The position numbers and the translations under genes are program-made. A model generated the notes under the pieces. That model searched no databases, was not told the DNA's origin, and was given only the letters and a program-made list of their open reading frames with translations. This document shows positions 42,123 through 50,689 of a DNA stretch of 64,000 nucleotides, one piece after another (the stretch's first letter is position 1; the number at the start of each line of letters is the position of its first letter). Source of the DNA: an uncultured bacterium (GTDB lineage Bacteria > Cyanobacteriota > Vampirovibrionia > Gastranaerophilales > Gastranaerophilaceae); the NCBI GenBank assembly GCA_949282215.1, contig CASDPF010000008.1, positions 1 through 64,000 on the forward strand, read 5' to 3'.

Positions 42123-43259
42123 ATGCAAGAATTTTTGATAAAAGATATTACCTCAAATGATGTTAAATCCGAAATAGCCTATATAGGATTTGATAAATCT
42201 TATTTGGCAAAAGCTGTCGATAAATTTAATTACAAAAATATCAAAGTATATGGTCTGACCCCTGCACAGGCAAATATATTGAAACAAACTGCCTTGAGTG
42301 TTGGTGCGGATTGTGCGACACATAGGGAGGTTATAACAGGTAAAATAGAAAAATCTGATTGTATTTTAGGTGGAAGTTTTGCTCAGATAAGAAAAATTGC
42401 TGATAAATTAAAATTTCAGCCTTTAAATTTAAAATCGCTTGGTTCAATTCTATCAGATAACTTGGCTGGAATGTCCCATAAAACTAAAATAATGGGAATA
42501 TTGAATATTACAGAGGATTCATTTTCTGATGGGGGGATTTATTTAGATCCGACAAAAGCATTTGAACATTTTAAAGAAATGGTGAACGATGGAGCTGATA
42601 TTATAGATATAGGAGCTGAATCTACAAAACCTTATTCAGAACCTGTAGATCCTCAAATTCAACTGGAACGTATTTTGCCGATTTTAGATTTGGTAAAAAA
42701 AGAAAAAATTAAAGTTCCAATTAGTATAGATACTCGCAGTTCATTGGTTGCAGAAAAGTGTATAAAGGCCGGTGCAAAAATAATTAATGACGTATCAGGA
42801 ATGACTTATGATTGGTGCATGGCTGATGTGGTTGCTAAGTATGGAGTTTATGTTATCATCCAACACACCAAAGGTATCCCTCAAAATATGCAAGATAAGC
42901 CTATGTATAAAAATTTAATGGATGATATTTATTTAGATTTAGTTCAAAAAATTGATTTTGCGGAAACTAAAGGTATAGCAAAAGATAAGATTATTATTGA
43001 TCCGGGTATTGGATTTGGAAAAACTAGAGAGCATAATTTCGAGATTTTGAGAAGGTTTGAAGAATTACAAGTCTTAGGTTGTCCGATATTGCTCGGGCTT
43101 TCAAGAAAGAGTCTTTTAGATATGCAATATGAGGACAATCAGACTAAAGATATTTTTACGGTAGCTCTTAATTCAATAGCAATTGAGCATAATGTGGATA
43201 TTATCCGTGTGCATAATGTAAGATTACATAAACAGCTTATTAAAATGTTAAATGTATAG
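42123..43259 (+). CDS. folP: Dihydropteroate synthase with N-terminal extension
   Basis: Encodes 378 residues. Residues about 118-378 are the DHPS barrel: IMGILNITEDSFSDGG, DIIDIGAESTKPYSEP, SIDTRSSLVAEKCI, INDVSGM, IIDPGIGFGKT and LLGLSRKSLLD. It joins para-aminobenzoate to the pterin pyrophosphate in folate synthesis. The first 110 residues are an extra domain (VYGLTPAQANILKQTALSVG, SDCILGGSFAQIRKIADKL) not present in the standard 270-280-residue enzyme; some anaerobes have a similar extension of unknown role. Confidence 0.93.
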   Translation: MQEFLIKDITSNDVKSEIAYIGFDKSYLAKAVDKFNYKNIKVYGLTPAQANILKQTALSVGADCATHREVITGKIEKSDCILGGSFAQIRKIADKLKFQPLNLKSLGSILSDNLAGMSHKTKIMGILNITEDSFSDGGIYLDPTKAFEHFKEMVNDGADIIDIGAESTKPYSEPVDPQIQLERILPILDLVKKEKIKVPISIDTRSSLVAEKCIKAGAKIINDVSGMTYDWCMADVVAKYGVYVIIQHTKGIPQNMQDKPMYKNLMDDIYLDLVQKIDFAETKGIAKDKIIIDPGIGFGKTREHNFEILRRFEELQVLGCPILLGLSRKSLLDMQYEDNQTKDIFTVALNSIAIEHNVDIIRVHNVRLHKQLIKMLNV

Positions 43260-43306
43260 CAAAAAAGTTTATTTAGGGGTTTTAGTCTACCGGATGATTA
43301 ATAGAA

Positions 43307-43858
43307 ATGATTATAAAGAGTAAAAGCATCGGAAAATTTGTTGATTATTCAGGGAGAAAGCTTAATGCCCCGCAGCAGGCACTAATAATGGGAGCATCAG
43401 CTGTTCTTTTTCAGCCTTATATAAACAGAAAAAACAAACGCCTTGATGACGATACAAGAGATATGGCGGTAGCTCGTTCAATAGGAAAGTGTATTGTAGC
43501 GAATTCTTCTGATTTTTTGGCTCGTGTTGTTTCTATTTTTGCTGTTGCAAAATTATCTAACTATATAACAAAGTCCGATAAAAATAATGAAGATTTGGTG
43601 ACAGAATTAACTCCTAAATCGAAATTAGATATATTTGCACCTAATATGAAAGAAAATTTTGAACCTAGAACTAATAAAGAGTTATTAAAAGATATAAAAT
43701 CCTACAGATATGCAATGGGAGCATTGCTTGCAACAGGTTTTGCAGTGTTCTTAAAGACAACTATAGAGCTTCCATTCACTAAAAAACTTACTGATTATTT
43801 TTATAAAAGAGAAAAATTAAAAAAGGAAATCCATGATAAAACCGACGGGAATAAGTAG
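43307..43858 (+). CDS. Lineage-specific membrane protein
   Basis: Encodes 183 residues. Hydrophobic parts: ALIMGASAVLFQPYI, DFLARVVSIFAVAKLSNYI and YAMGALLATGFAVFLKTTI. Similar short Gly/Ala membrane helices followed by charged loops occur in the products at 18656 and 19662. The 3' end overlaps the next gene by 26 nt. No domain recognised. Confidence 0.55.
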   Translation: MIIKSKSIGKFVDYSGRKLNAPQQALIMGASAVLFQPYINRKNKRLDDDTRDMAVARSIGKCIVANSSDFLARVVSIFAVAKLSNYITKSDKNNEDLVTELTPKSKLDIFAPNMKENFEPRTNKELLKDIKSYRYAMGALLATGFAVFLKTTIELPFTKKLTDYFYKREKLKKEIHDKTDGNK

Positions 43859-44474
43859 TTTTAATAATTATATATTTAAAAATTATGCAAAAGACAGCAG
43901 TAAATTACTTGTGCATGTCGGAACCGGTGTAACAGTAATCGGGGCATCTGCACAGGTCGGTATGCTGCTTGCAGATAAAGATATTGAGGGGCATACTAAA
44001 AAATATCTTGTAAATCAGGAGATAATTACATCAGGCTGTTGTATCGGGCTATATTATACAATTTGTGACGGTACAAGGCGTCTTACCAATAAGATTTTAG
44101 AGCAAGGAAAATTTTTAACTGAAAAAATCGCCTTATCAATTGCGTCTTTAAATGACGAAAACAAAAACCCTAAAGTTTCACAATGGAAAGATGTTTTTAC
44201 TAAAGATGAGTTAAAAAAAGGCATATCCAATAATTTAGAGCATATTCAAGATACAAAGATATATAAAAATACTGCGGATAGTTTAAAACCTCAATTGTTT
44301 GAATATTCTCAAAAAATTTTAGAATCATTCAGAGGTTTTAAAAATGGAGTAAGTGTTTTAGCGGTATTAGCTGCATCAATCTTTGCTGGAAATATTGCAG
44401 GACCGGTTTTAGGAAACATTATTGCTTCTTTACCCGCAAAAAAAGATTGTAAAATTCAGCCTTGTGGAAAATAA
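43833..44474 (+). CDS. Lineage-specific membrane protein
   Basis: Encodes 213 residues; AAAGGA 6 nt before the ATG lies within the previous gene, so translation is coupled. Membrane stretches: LLVHVGTGVTVIGASAQVGM, near residues 65-80 (TSGCCIGLYYTI) and VSVLAVLAASIFAGNIAGPV. It probably works with its overlapping neighbour. No domain recognised. Confidence 0.55.
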   Translation: MIKPTGISSFNNYIFKNYAKDSSKLLVHVGTGVTVIGASAQVGMLLADKDIEGHTKKYLVNQEIITSGCCIGLYYTICDGTRRLTNKILEQGKFLTEKIALSIASLNDENKNPKVSQWKDVFTKDELKKGISNNLEHIQDTKIYKNTADSLKPQLFEYSQKILESFRGFKNGVSVLAVLAASIFAGNIAGPVLGNIIASLPAKKDCKIQPCGK

Positions 44475-44498
44475 ATATTTACATGTAATAATTAAATT

Positions 44499-47321
44499 AT
44501 GTTAGATAAAATTGTAATAAAAAGTGCTAAAGAACATAATTTAAAAGATGTCTCACTGGAGATTCCTAAAAATGAGCTTATAGTCTTTACGGGGGTTTCA
44601 GGTTCCGGTAAAAGTTCACTTGCTTTTGATACTATTTTTGCAGAAGGGCAAAGACGCTATATCGAGAGTCTTTCAACATATGCAAGACAGTTTTTAGGGC
44701 AGATGGATAAGCCTGATGTTGAATATATAGACGGACTTTCTCCTGCAATTTCAATAGACCAAAAATCTACCAGTAATAATCCGCGTTCAACTGTTGGAAC
44801 AGTTACTGAAATTTATGATTATTTAAGGCTTTTATATGCGAGAGTGGGTACTCCTTTTTGTCCTGAATGCGGTGCTGAAATTAAGCCTCAAACTATTGAT
44901 GAGATAGTCAATAGTATTTTAAAACTCGGTGAAGGTACTAAAATTCAGATATTAGCCCCGATTGCACGAGGTAAAAAAGGTGAATTTGTTTCAACATTCG
45001 AAGAATTGCGTCAGGAAGGTTTTGTTAGAGTAAAAGTTGATAACGAAATATATAATCTTGATGAAGATGAGATAAAATTAAGTAAGACTCAAAAACATGA
45101 TATTTTCGTAGTAGTAGATAGAATTGTCGTAAAAGCAAGTGCTCAATCACGTATAGCAGATAGTGTGCAGATTGCATTAAAAAAAGCTGACGGGATTGTT
45201 GTGATTGATGTGATAGGTGATAAAGAGATTATTTTCAGTGAAAAACTCTCTTGTCCGCATTGCAATATTAGTTTTGAAGAGTTAGCTCCCCGAATATTTT
45301 CATTTAATGCCCCATACGGAGCTTGCGAAAGATGCGGAGGTCTTGGTGCGGATTTTGTAATTGACCCGAATTTAATTGTTCCTGATAGAAAAAAGTCCTT
45401 GAGTGACGGTGCAATTTATCCTTGGTCAAGAACTTCTACTTCATACTATGAAGATGTTTTAAATTCAGTATGCGAGCATTATGGAATTAATATGGATACC
45501 CCGTTTGAGGAATTATCTCAAGAACAACAGGATATTATTTTATATGGTGGAGATGATTTAGTAAAATTCAGAGTACAAAAATTCGGTACACACAGATATG
45601 AGACAAAATATCATAGGTTTTCAGGTGTTATTCCGTTTTTGGAAAAAAGATATAACGAATCCTCAGGTGAATATTGGCGAGAAGAAATTGAAAAATATAT
45701 GGTAACTACACCTTGCCCGAAATGTGGTGGTGCAAGATTAAAACCGTTCCCGCTTGCGGTAAGGATAAAAGGTAAAAATATATATGAATTTACTTTAATG
45801 CCTGTGGATGAAGCCCTAAATTTTATAAACGATTTGTATTTAGAATTGAGTGAGTATCAGCTTCACATTGCAAAACAAATTCTTGACGAAATACGTGCAA
45901 GATTAAAATTTCTTTGTGATGTCGGTCTTGCTTATTTAAATCTTGCAAGACGAGCTGGGACGTTGTCTGGAGGCGAAGCTCAAAGAATAAGACTTGCGAC
46001 CCAGATAGGAAGCGGTTTATCAGGTGTATTGTACGTCTTGGATGAACCCTCAATCGGCTTACATCAAAGAGATAATGATAGATTAATTAAGACCTTAATA
46101 AAATTACGTAATCTTGGAAATACCTTGATTGTAGTTGAACATGATGAAGATACTATGCGTAATGCTGATTATATAGTTGATATAGGTCCAAAAGCCGGTA
46201 TAAACGGCGGTAAAATTGTTGCTCAAGGCTCGTTACAAGATATCATAAACTGTAAAGAATCCTTGACCGGTCAATACCTTAGCGGAGAAAAACAAATTCC
46301 TGTGCCTGAAAAAGTAAGAGAAGGTAATGGAAAGTTTTTACATGTAAAAAATGCATATCTGAATAACCTAAAACATATTGATGTAGATATTCCGCTTGGG
46401 AAAATTGTTGTTTTGACAGGGGTGTCAGGTTCAGGAAAATCCACATTAATGCAGAGTTTAATCTATGAATATGCCCTGCATAAAGTTAGAGGAAACAAAC
46501 CAAAACCACAAGGTGTTGAAGAAATAACAGGCTTTGAAAATATTGATAAAATTATTGATATTGACCAATCCCCAATAGGTCGAACTCCACGTTCAAACCC
46601 TGCAACTTATACTGATTTGTTTACTCATATTAGGGATTTGTATTCCAAAACTAATGAAGCAAAAGTCCGCGGTTATAAGCCCGGAAGATTTAGTTTTAAT
46701 GTAAAAGGCGGACGCTGTGAGGCTTGTAAAGGTGATGGCGTTAATAAAATAGAAATGAATTTTTTATCCGATGTATATGTAAAATGTGCGGTATGTAAAG
46801 GTAAACGTTATAACAGAGAAACTCTTGAAGTGAAATATAAAGGCAAAAATATTTCAGAAGTCCTTGATATGAGTGTAAAAGAGGCTCTTGAATTTTTTGA
46901 AAACGTACCTTCCATCAGAAATAAACTTCAAACGCTTAATGATGTAGGGCTTGATTACATAAAACTTGGTCAAAGTGCCACGACTCTTTCCGGTGGAGAA
47001 GCTCAGCGTATTAAACTCGCATCTGAACTCACAAAACGTGCAACAGGCAAAACTCTATATTTGCTTGATGAGCCTTCAGTTGGTCTGCATTGGGCGGATT
47101 TGGATAAATTGATTAAAATAATTCAACAGCTTGCAGACCAAGGAAATACTATTTTAATAATTGAACATAATCTTGATTTGATAAAAGTCGCAGACTATAT
47201 TATTGATTTAGGGCCTGAAGGCGGTAATGCGGGTGGTCAAGTCGTTGCAACAGGCACTCCTAAAGAACTTGCAAATAATAAAAAATCGGTCACAGGACAA
47301 TATCTAAAAGGTGTTCTATAA
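44499..47321 (+). CDS. uvrA: UvrABC excinuclease subunit A
   Basis: Encodes 940 residues, the normal length. UvrA finds bulky DNA lesions and loads UvrB. Two ABC ATPase halves: Walker A GVSGSGKSSLAFDT and GVSGSGKSTLMQ, signature LSGGEAQRIRLA and LSGGEAQRIKLA, with zinc fingers CPECG/CPHC/CERCGG and CEACKG/CAVCKG. AATAAT lies 6 nt before the ATG and no Shine-Dalgarno sequence is visible, so the mRNA may be leaderless. Confidence 0.98.
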   Translation: MLDKIVIKSAKEHNLKDVSLEIPKNELIVFTGVSGSGKSSLAFDTIFAEGQRRYIESLSTYARQFLGQMDKPDVEYIDGLSPAISIDQKSTSNNPRSTVGTVTEIYDYLRLLYARVGTPFCPECGAEIKPQTIDEIVNSILKLGEGTKIQILAPIARGKKGEFVSTFEELRQEGFVRVKVDNEIYNLDEDEIKLSKTQKHDIFVVVDRIVVKASAQSRIADSVQIALKKADGIVVIDVIGDKEIIFSEKLSCPHCNISFEELAPRIFSFNAPYGACERCGGLGADFVIDPNLIVPDRKKSLSDGAIYPWSRTSTSYYEDVLNSVCEHYGINMDTPFEELSQEQQDIILYGGDDLVKFRVQKFGTHRYETKYHRFSGVIPFLEKRYNESSGEYWREEIEKYMVTTPCPKCGGARLKPFPLAVRIKGKNIYEFTLMPVDEALNFINDLYLELSEYQLHIAKQILDEIRARLKFLCDVGLAYLNLARRAGTLSGGEAQRIRLATQIGSGLSGVLYVLDEPSIGLHQRDNDRLIKTLIKLRNLGNTLIVVEHDEDTMRNADYIVDIGPKAGINGGKIVAQGSLQDIINCKESLTGQYLSGEKQIPVPEKVREGNGKFLHVKNAYLNNLKHIDVDIPLGKIVVLTGVSGSGKSTLMQSLIYEYALHKVRGNKPKPQGVEEITGFENIDKIIDIDQSPIGRTPRSNPATYTDLFTHIRDLYSKTNEAKVRGYKPGRFSFNVKGGRCEACKGDGVNKIEMNFLSDVYVKCAVCKGKRYNRETLEVKYKGKNISEVLDMSVKEALEFFENVPSIRNKLQTLNDVGLDYIKLGQSATTLSGGEAQRIKLASELTKRATGKTLYLLDEPSVGLHWADLDKLIKIIQQLADQGNTILIIEHNLDLIKVADYIIDLGPEGGNAGGQVVATGTPKELANNKKSVTGQYLKGVL

Positions 47322-47331
47322 TTTGTATATA

Positions 47332-47360
47332 TTGACGCTTTTTATAAGATATGTTATTAT
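47332..47360 (+). promoter_or_regulatory. Promoter of the tandem exported protein genes
   Basis: TTGACG, a 17-nt spacer and TATTAT, 33 nt before ATG 47394. Confidence 0.65.
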
Positions 47361-47393
47361 TATTAATATAATGTTATTATCAGGAGATTTAGT

Positions 47394-48011
47394 ATGAAAA
47401 AAATATTATCAGGTATAATAATTATGCTCATGATGGCTTTCGGTCAGTCTGTTATGGCAAAAACTGTTCCAGTAGAAGCAATGACATCTTTTTCAGCAAC
47501 TAATCCTCCTGATACAATGATTATTAAGGTTAAAAGTAATATTCAGGTTACTGATGATATTGTGCTTTTTGAAAACTTCTTGGTTAGAGGAAAAATTGCA
47601 ATGCAGCAAAACGGTGCGTTTGCTTTTATTCCATATAGTTATGTAAATATTCATAATGAAGAAGCTCAATTTCAACCGCAAACTTATGGTTCGTTTGCAG
47701 GGATGTTAAATAATGGTCAGGTTGTACCAGCTAAGGCTCCTCTTACGATTAATAAAGGTCAATTGTTTGTCTTGAATTTTAAAGATGTTCAAAAAGCTGA
47801 TAACAGCAAGGTTAATGAAAATCTATCAGGTTCACCTTCAGAAGTATTAATAGACGTTTTTGTTCCGGCTACTGAAGAATCTCAAAGACCTTTTAGTGCA
47901 AATTTACCTGGGATACCATTAACAGATTTGCCGACAATGGATGCTACTAACCGATATAATCCTGCTATGCCTTTGAGAAGCATTTTAGAACAACGTGAAT
48001 TTTTAAGATAA
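47394..48011 (+). CDS. Exported protein, paralogue of the next gene
   Basis: Encodes 205 residues. Signal peptide ILSGIIIMLMMAFGQSVMA. The mature start VPVEAMTSFSATNPPDTMII is similar to LHVQSLSSFSTLEPPQYMVF in the gene 18 nt downstream, and both continue with a beta-rich region (VRGKIAMQ/VKAKISEI, FAFIPYSYVN/FRIIPVAYID). It has a Pro-rich tail. A strong AGGAGATTT site precedes the ATG. Periplasmic or outer membrane location inferred. Confidence 0.65.
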   Translation: MKKILSGIIIMLMMAFGQSVMAKTVPVEAMTSFSATNPPDTMIIKVKSNIQVTDDIVLFENFLVRGKIAMQQNGAFAFIPYSYVNIHNEEAQFQPQTYGSFAGMLNNGQVVPAKAPLTINKGQLFVLNFKDVQKADNSKVNENLSGSPSEVLIDVFVPATEESQRPFSANLPGIPLTDLPTMDATNRYNPAMPLRSILEQREFLR

Positions 48012-48028
48012 TATTTTGGTGATAATTA

Positions 48029-48625
48029 ATGAAAAAAATAATTTTATCTATTGGGTTGGCTGTGTTTTTGTGTGTATCGCCCGCTTGGGCAGAGAGGCTT
48101 CATGTTCAGTCTTTGAGCAGCTTTTCGACTTTAGAACCTCCTCAATATATGGTATTTAAAGCTTTAAATGCTATAGAGTTGAGTTCTGATGTAAAATTGT
48201 GGGGTGGGTATGTAGTTAAGGCTAAAATAAGTGAAATTATTCCGCCTAAAAGATTAAAACGAGATGCTTCTTTTAGAATTATTCCTGTCGCATATATAGA
48301 TTTGGATGGTAATGAATATAGTATAAATGAGGAATTTGTCGGTAAATATTCTCCAAAATTTGAATTGGATAAAGGTGAATTAGCCAAAAATGCAGCGTTG
48401 TCTGTTGGAAACTATTTCTTTAAAGGCTTGAGTTTAGGATATCATGCTGTAGAAGGTGTGGTTAAAAATGAAGAGGGAAATCGTGCAAAATCCAGTGTTG
48501 TTTCTGTATACAAAAACTCACCGCTTTCTTATGTTGAAAATGGTGAACAGCTTGAAATAAAAGATGGCGATTTGTTCTCATTTACTTTTAAGACAAGTGA
48601 TAATGATGACGAAGATGATGAGTAA
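48029..48625 (+). CDS. Exported protein, paralogue of the preceding gene
   Basis: Encodes 198 residues with signal peptide ILSIGLAVFLCVSPAWA. The shared core (residues 22-95) matches the preceding product as described there; the rest differs and ends in a very acidic tail (DNDDEDDE). The pair looks like a tandem duplication that has diverged. Function unknown. Confidence 0.65.
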   Translation: MKKIILSIGLAVFLCVSPAWAERLHVQSLSSFSTLEPPQYMVFKALNAIELSSDVKLWGGYVVKAKISEIIPPKRLKRDASFRIIPVAYIDLDGNEYSINEEFVGKYSPKFELDKGELAKNAALSVGNYFFKGLSLGYHAVEGVVKNEEGNRAKSSVVSVYKNSPLSYVENGEQLEIKDGDLFSFTFKTSDNDDEDDE

Positions 48626-48645
48626 AGATTATTAAAACTTTTTCT

Positions 48646-49341
48646 TTATTTTTGTAAGTATTTCATGTCGCCGTTTGTTAGAATATATGATGCACATCCC
48701 CAACCTTCTGAGCCTGCTTTACAGTCATCCATTTTGTGAGGTCCAATCGTATTTTTAAGAATTATAAATGAAAATGTGTCTTTTCCTATAGTATTAGGCG
48801 GATTTTTACCGTTTACGTCAAGCCATATTGTACCACAGGAAGTTGTATATCCACCATCGGTACCTTTGCATGGAGAGTTAGGTGTGTAGACATCTCTTCT
48901 CATCCACATATAACTTCCGTCGCTGAGAATAACTTTATAATACCTTTTATCTGAATCGTAGTTAACCTGATTACCTCCATCTAAACGTTTGTACACTCCA
49001 CTTCCAATACATCCGCTCTCATTTCCGCAGTCTTTGCTAATTTTTAAATAAGGTTTGAAATAATTGAAAAGGTTATTACTCCTCAGACTACTCAGAGGGT
49101 CTTCTCCATTTTCAGCTTCATTGTCATTTTCAATAAAATCCCATTCATCAACGTATCCGTGATCTTTTATAGCCATCAAAAGTGCTTGATTAATTAATGA
49201 ATAGAATTTTTTGACTTTTGTTACTGTCACTCGCTCTTGATATTTATTAACTACACTTGGTAAAGTCATTGCTGCGATTATTCCTATGATGCCTAAGGTT
49301 ATAAGTACTTCTGCTAATGTAAATGCAGATTTCGATTTCAT
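48646..49341 (-). CDS. Type IV pilin-like protein 6
   Basis: Encodes 231 residues from ATG 49341, with AGAGGTG before it; GTG 49350 is within the ribosome-binding region. Prepilin signal MKSKSA|FTLAEVLITLGIIG. Signature WLDVNGKNPPNTIGKDTF. The globular part has six Cys, including CGNESGC, and a C-terminal GCASYILTNGDM like that of paralogue 5. Divergent from a small HTH-like gene. Confidence 0.9.
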   Translation of the reverse strand: MKSKSAFTLAEVLITLGIIGIIAAMTLPSVVNKYQERVTVTKVKKFYSLINQALLMAIKDHGYVDEWDFIENDNEAENGEDPLSSLRSNNLFNYFKPYLKISKDCGNESGCIGSGVYKRLDGGNQVNYDSDKRYYKVILSDGSYMWMRRDVYTPNSPCKGTDGGYTTSCGTIWLDVNGKNPPNTIGKDTFSFIILKNTIGPHKMDDCKAGSEGWGCASYILTNGDMKYLQK

Positions 49342-49370
49342 TATATTCACCTCTCTGTTTTTAAAATATT

Positions 49371-49404
49371 TATATTCGAATGTAAGTATTCATATACGAA
49401 TATA
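49371..49404. promoter_or_regulatory. Inverted repeat downstream of the pilin 6 -10 box, candidate operator
   Basis: TATATTCG at 49371-49378 and CGAATATA at 49397-49404 are perfect complements 18 nt apart. They cover the predicted transcription start of pilin 6, a good place for a repressor. Confidence 0.55.
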
Positions 49405-49433
49405 ATAATAAATTATTTCATATAAAAAGTCAA
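49405..49433 (-). promoter_or_regulatory. Promoter of pilin gene 6
   Basis: On the minus strand TTGACT, a 17-nt spacer and TATTAT. Confidence 0.7.
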
Positions 49434-49455
49434 TATAGGCTATAATCATTCTATT

Positions 49456-49671
49456 ATGAATACTAGGCAGAAAATTAAAATGCTTGCTGTTTCACGGGGT
49501 ATGACCTTGAAAAAATTAGCTGAAAAATTAAGCGAAGTTTCGGCTCAAGAATATTCATACAACAGTCTTCTTGGAAAATTGAACAGAGAGAGTCTTTCCT
49601 TGAAAGAGGCTGAGATGATTGCCGAAATCCTAGAGTATAAACTTGAGTTTTGCGACTTAAACAGAAGATAA
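49456..49671 (+). CDS. Small HTH-like protein, divergent from pilin gene 6
   Basis: Encodes 71 residues. The order is a first helix (QKIKMLAVSRGMTLKKLAEK), a turn with SYNSLLGKLNRESLSLKEAE, and a final helix and strand (MIAEILEYKLEFCDLNRR). It shares this plan with the product at 5225-5440. TATAAT lies 9 nt before the ATG. Divergence from pilin 6 suggests control of that gene, as with the XRE proteins of other pilin pairs. Confidence 0.72.
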   Translation: MNTRQKIKMLAVSRGMTLKKLAEKLSEVSAQEYSYNSLLGKLNRESLSLKEAEMIAEILEYKLEFCDLNRR

Positions 49672-49678
49672 ATAAAAA

Positions 49679-49712
49679 AGAGCTTGCACCATTGTGCAAG
49701 CTCTTTTTTTAC
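49679..49712. terminator. Bidirectional terminator
   Basis: AGAGCTTGCAC and GTGCAAGCTCT form an 11-bp stem with a 4-nt loop, A-rich on the left and T-rich on the right. It ends the HTH gene and the convergent rpsB-tsf transcript. Confidence 0.9.
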
Positions 49713-49725
49713 GTTTTAAAATTTA

Positions 49726-50589
49726 TTAGCCTTTGATTTGGCTCATAACTTCATCAGCGAAGTTTTCTTGACGTTTTTCAAGTCCTTCACCAAGCATATA
49801 TCTAGTGAAACTTTCAACATTCATTTTGCCTTCAATCAATTGACCAACTGTAACATCAGGGTTTTTAATGAATGGTTGTTCAAGAAGAACTCTTGATGCC
49901 ATAAGTTTGTTTACACGACCTTCAACAATTTTTGCTCTGATAGCTTCAGGTTTTTTCTGAAGATCTTCTTTACCCATTTCAATTTCAGTTTCATGGTCAA
50001 TAACTGATTGAGGAATTTCTGATCTTGAAATGAATTCAGGGGCACTTGATGCAATATGTAAGCAAATATCATTCATCAATTCTTCATCTTTTTTATCAGT
50101 TTTCAAAAGAACACCGATTTTACCGTTGTGAACGTAAGATGCTGTATTGCCTTCATAACGGATAAATCTTCTGAAAGTAATTTTTTCACCGATTGAAGCG
50201 ATTTTTTCTTTAATAACTTCTGAAATAACTTTTCCGCATTTAGGACAAGTTGAAGCAAGAAGGGTATCAACATCAGCAGGGTTTGTTTTAGCAACAACTT
50301 CAGCAAGACCTGCTGTTAATTCTTTGAATTCTTCATTTTTAGCAACGAAGTCAGTTTCGCAGTTAACTTCAACCATAGCTCCACAATCTGCTTGGATAGA
50401 AGTAGCGATAAGCCCTTCAGCTGCAATTCTGCCCATTTTTTTATCAGCAGAAGCTATACCTTTTTGGCGAAGAACTTCCATTGCTTTTTCCATATCACCG
50501 TCAGTTTCAACTAATGCTTTTTTAGCATCCATCATACCTGCACCAGTCTTATCACGAAGTTCTTTAACCATTTGAGCTGTAATATTCAT
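49726..50589 (-). CDS. tsf: Elongation factor Ts
   Basis: Encodes 287 residues. EF-Ts exchanges GDP for GTP on EF-Tu. The N-terminal UBA-like domain (VKELRDKTGAGMMDAKKALV) and VEVNCETDFVAKN are diagnostic. A CPKCGK stretch near residue 114 gives a CxxC pair that is not usual for EF-Ts. Downstream of rpsB, the usual order. Confidence 0.97.
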   Translation of the reverse strand: MNITAQMVKELRDKTGAGMMDAKKALVETDGDMEKAMEVLRQKGIASADKKMGRIAAEGLIATSIQADCGAMVEVNCETDFVAKNEEFKELTAGLAEVVAKTNPADVDTLLASTCPKCGKVISEVIKEKIASIGEKITFRRFIRYEGNTASYVHNGKIGVLLKTDKKDEELMNDICLHIASSAPEFISRSEIPQSVIDHETEIEMGKEDLQKKPEAIRAKIVEGRVNKLMASRVLLEQPFIKNPDVTVGQLIEGKMNVESFTRYMLGEGLEKRQENFADEVMSQIKG

Positions 50590-50613
50590 TATAATTCTCT
50601 CCTTTTTGGTTGT

Positions 50614-50680
50614 CCGCTCTGTACATTAGCGGAGGTTGTATTAATAAGAGGTGAGGCCTTTCCATCAGCCCCGCCTCTTA
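50614..50680 (-). other. Two hairpins between rpsB and tsf
   Basis: Next to rpsB, TAAGAGG with inner bases and CCTCTTA (50645-50680) make a stem of about 12 bp with one mismatch. Next to tsf, CCGCT and AGCGG (50614-50632) make a 5-bp stem. Neither has a T run on the transcribed strand, so they are not typical terminators; they may tune the rpsB to tsf ratio by processing or attenuation. Confidence 0.5.
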
Positions 50681-50689
50681 TGATAACAA

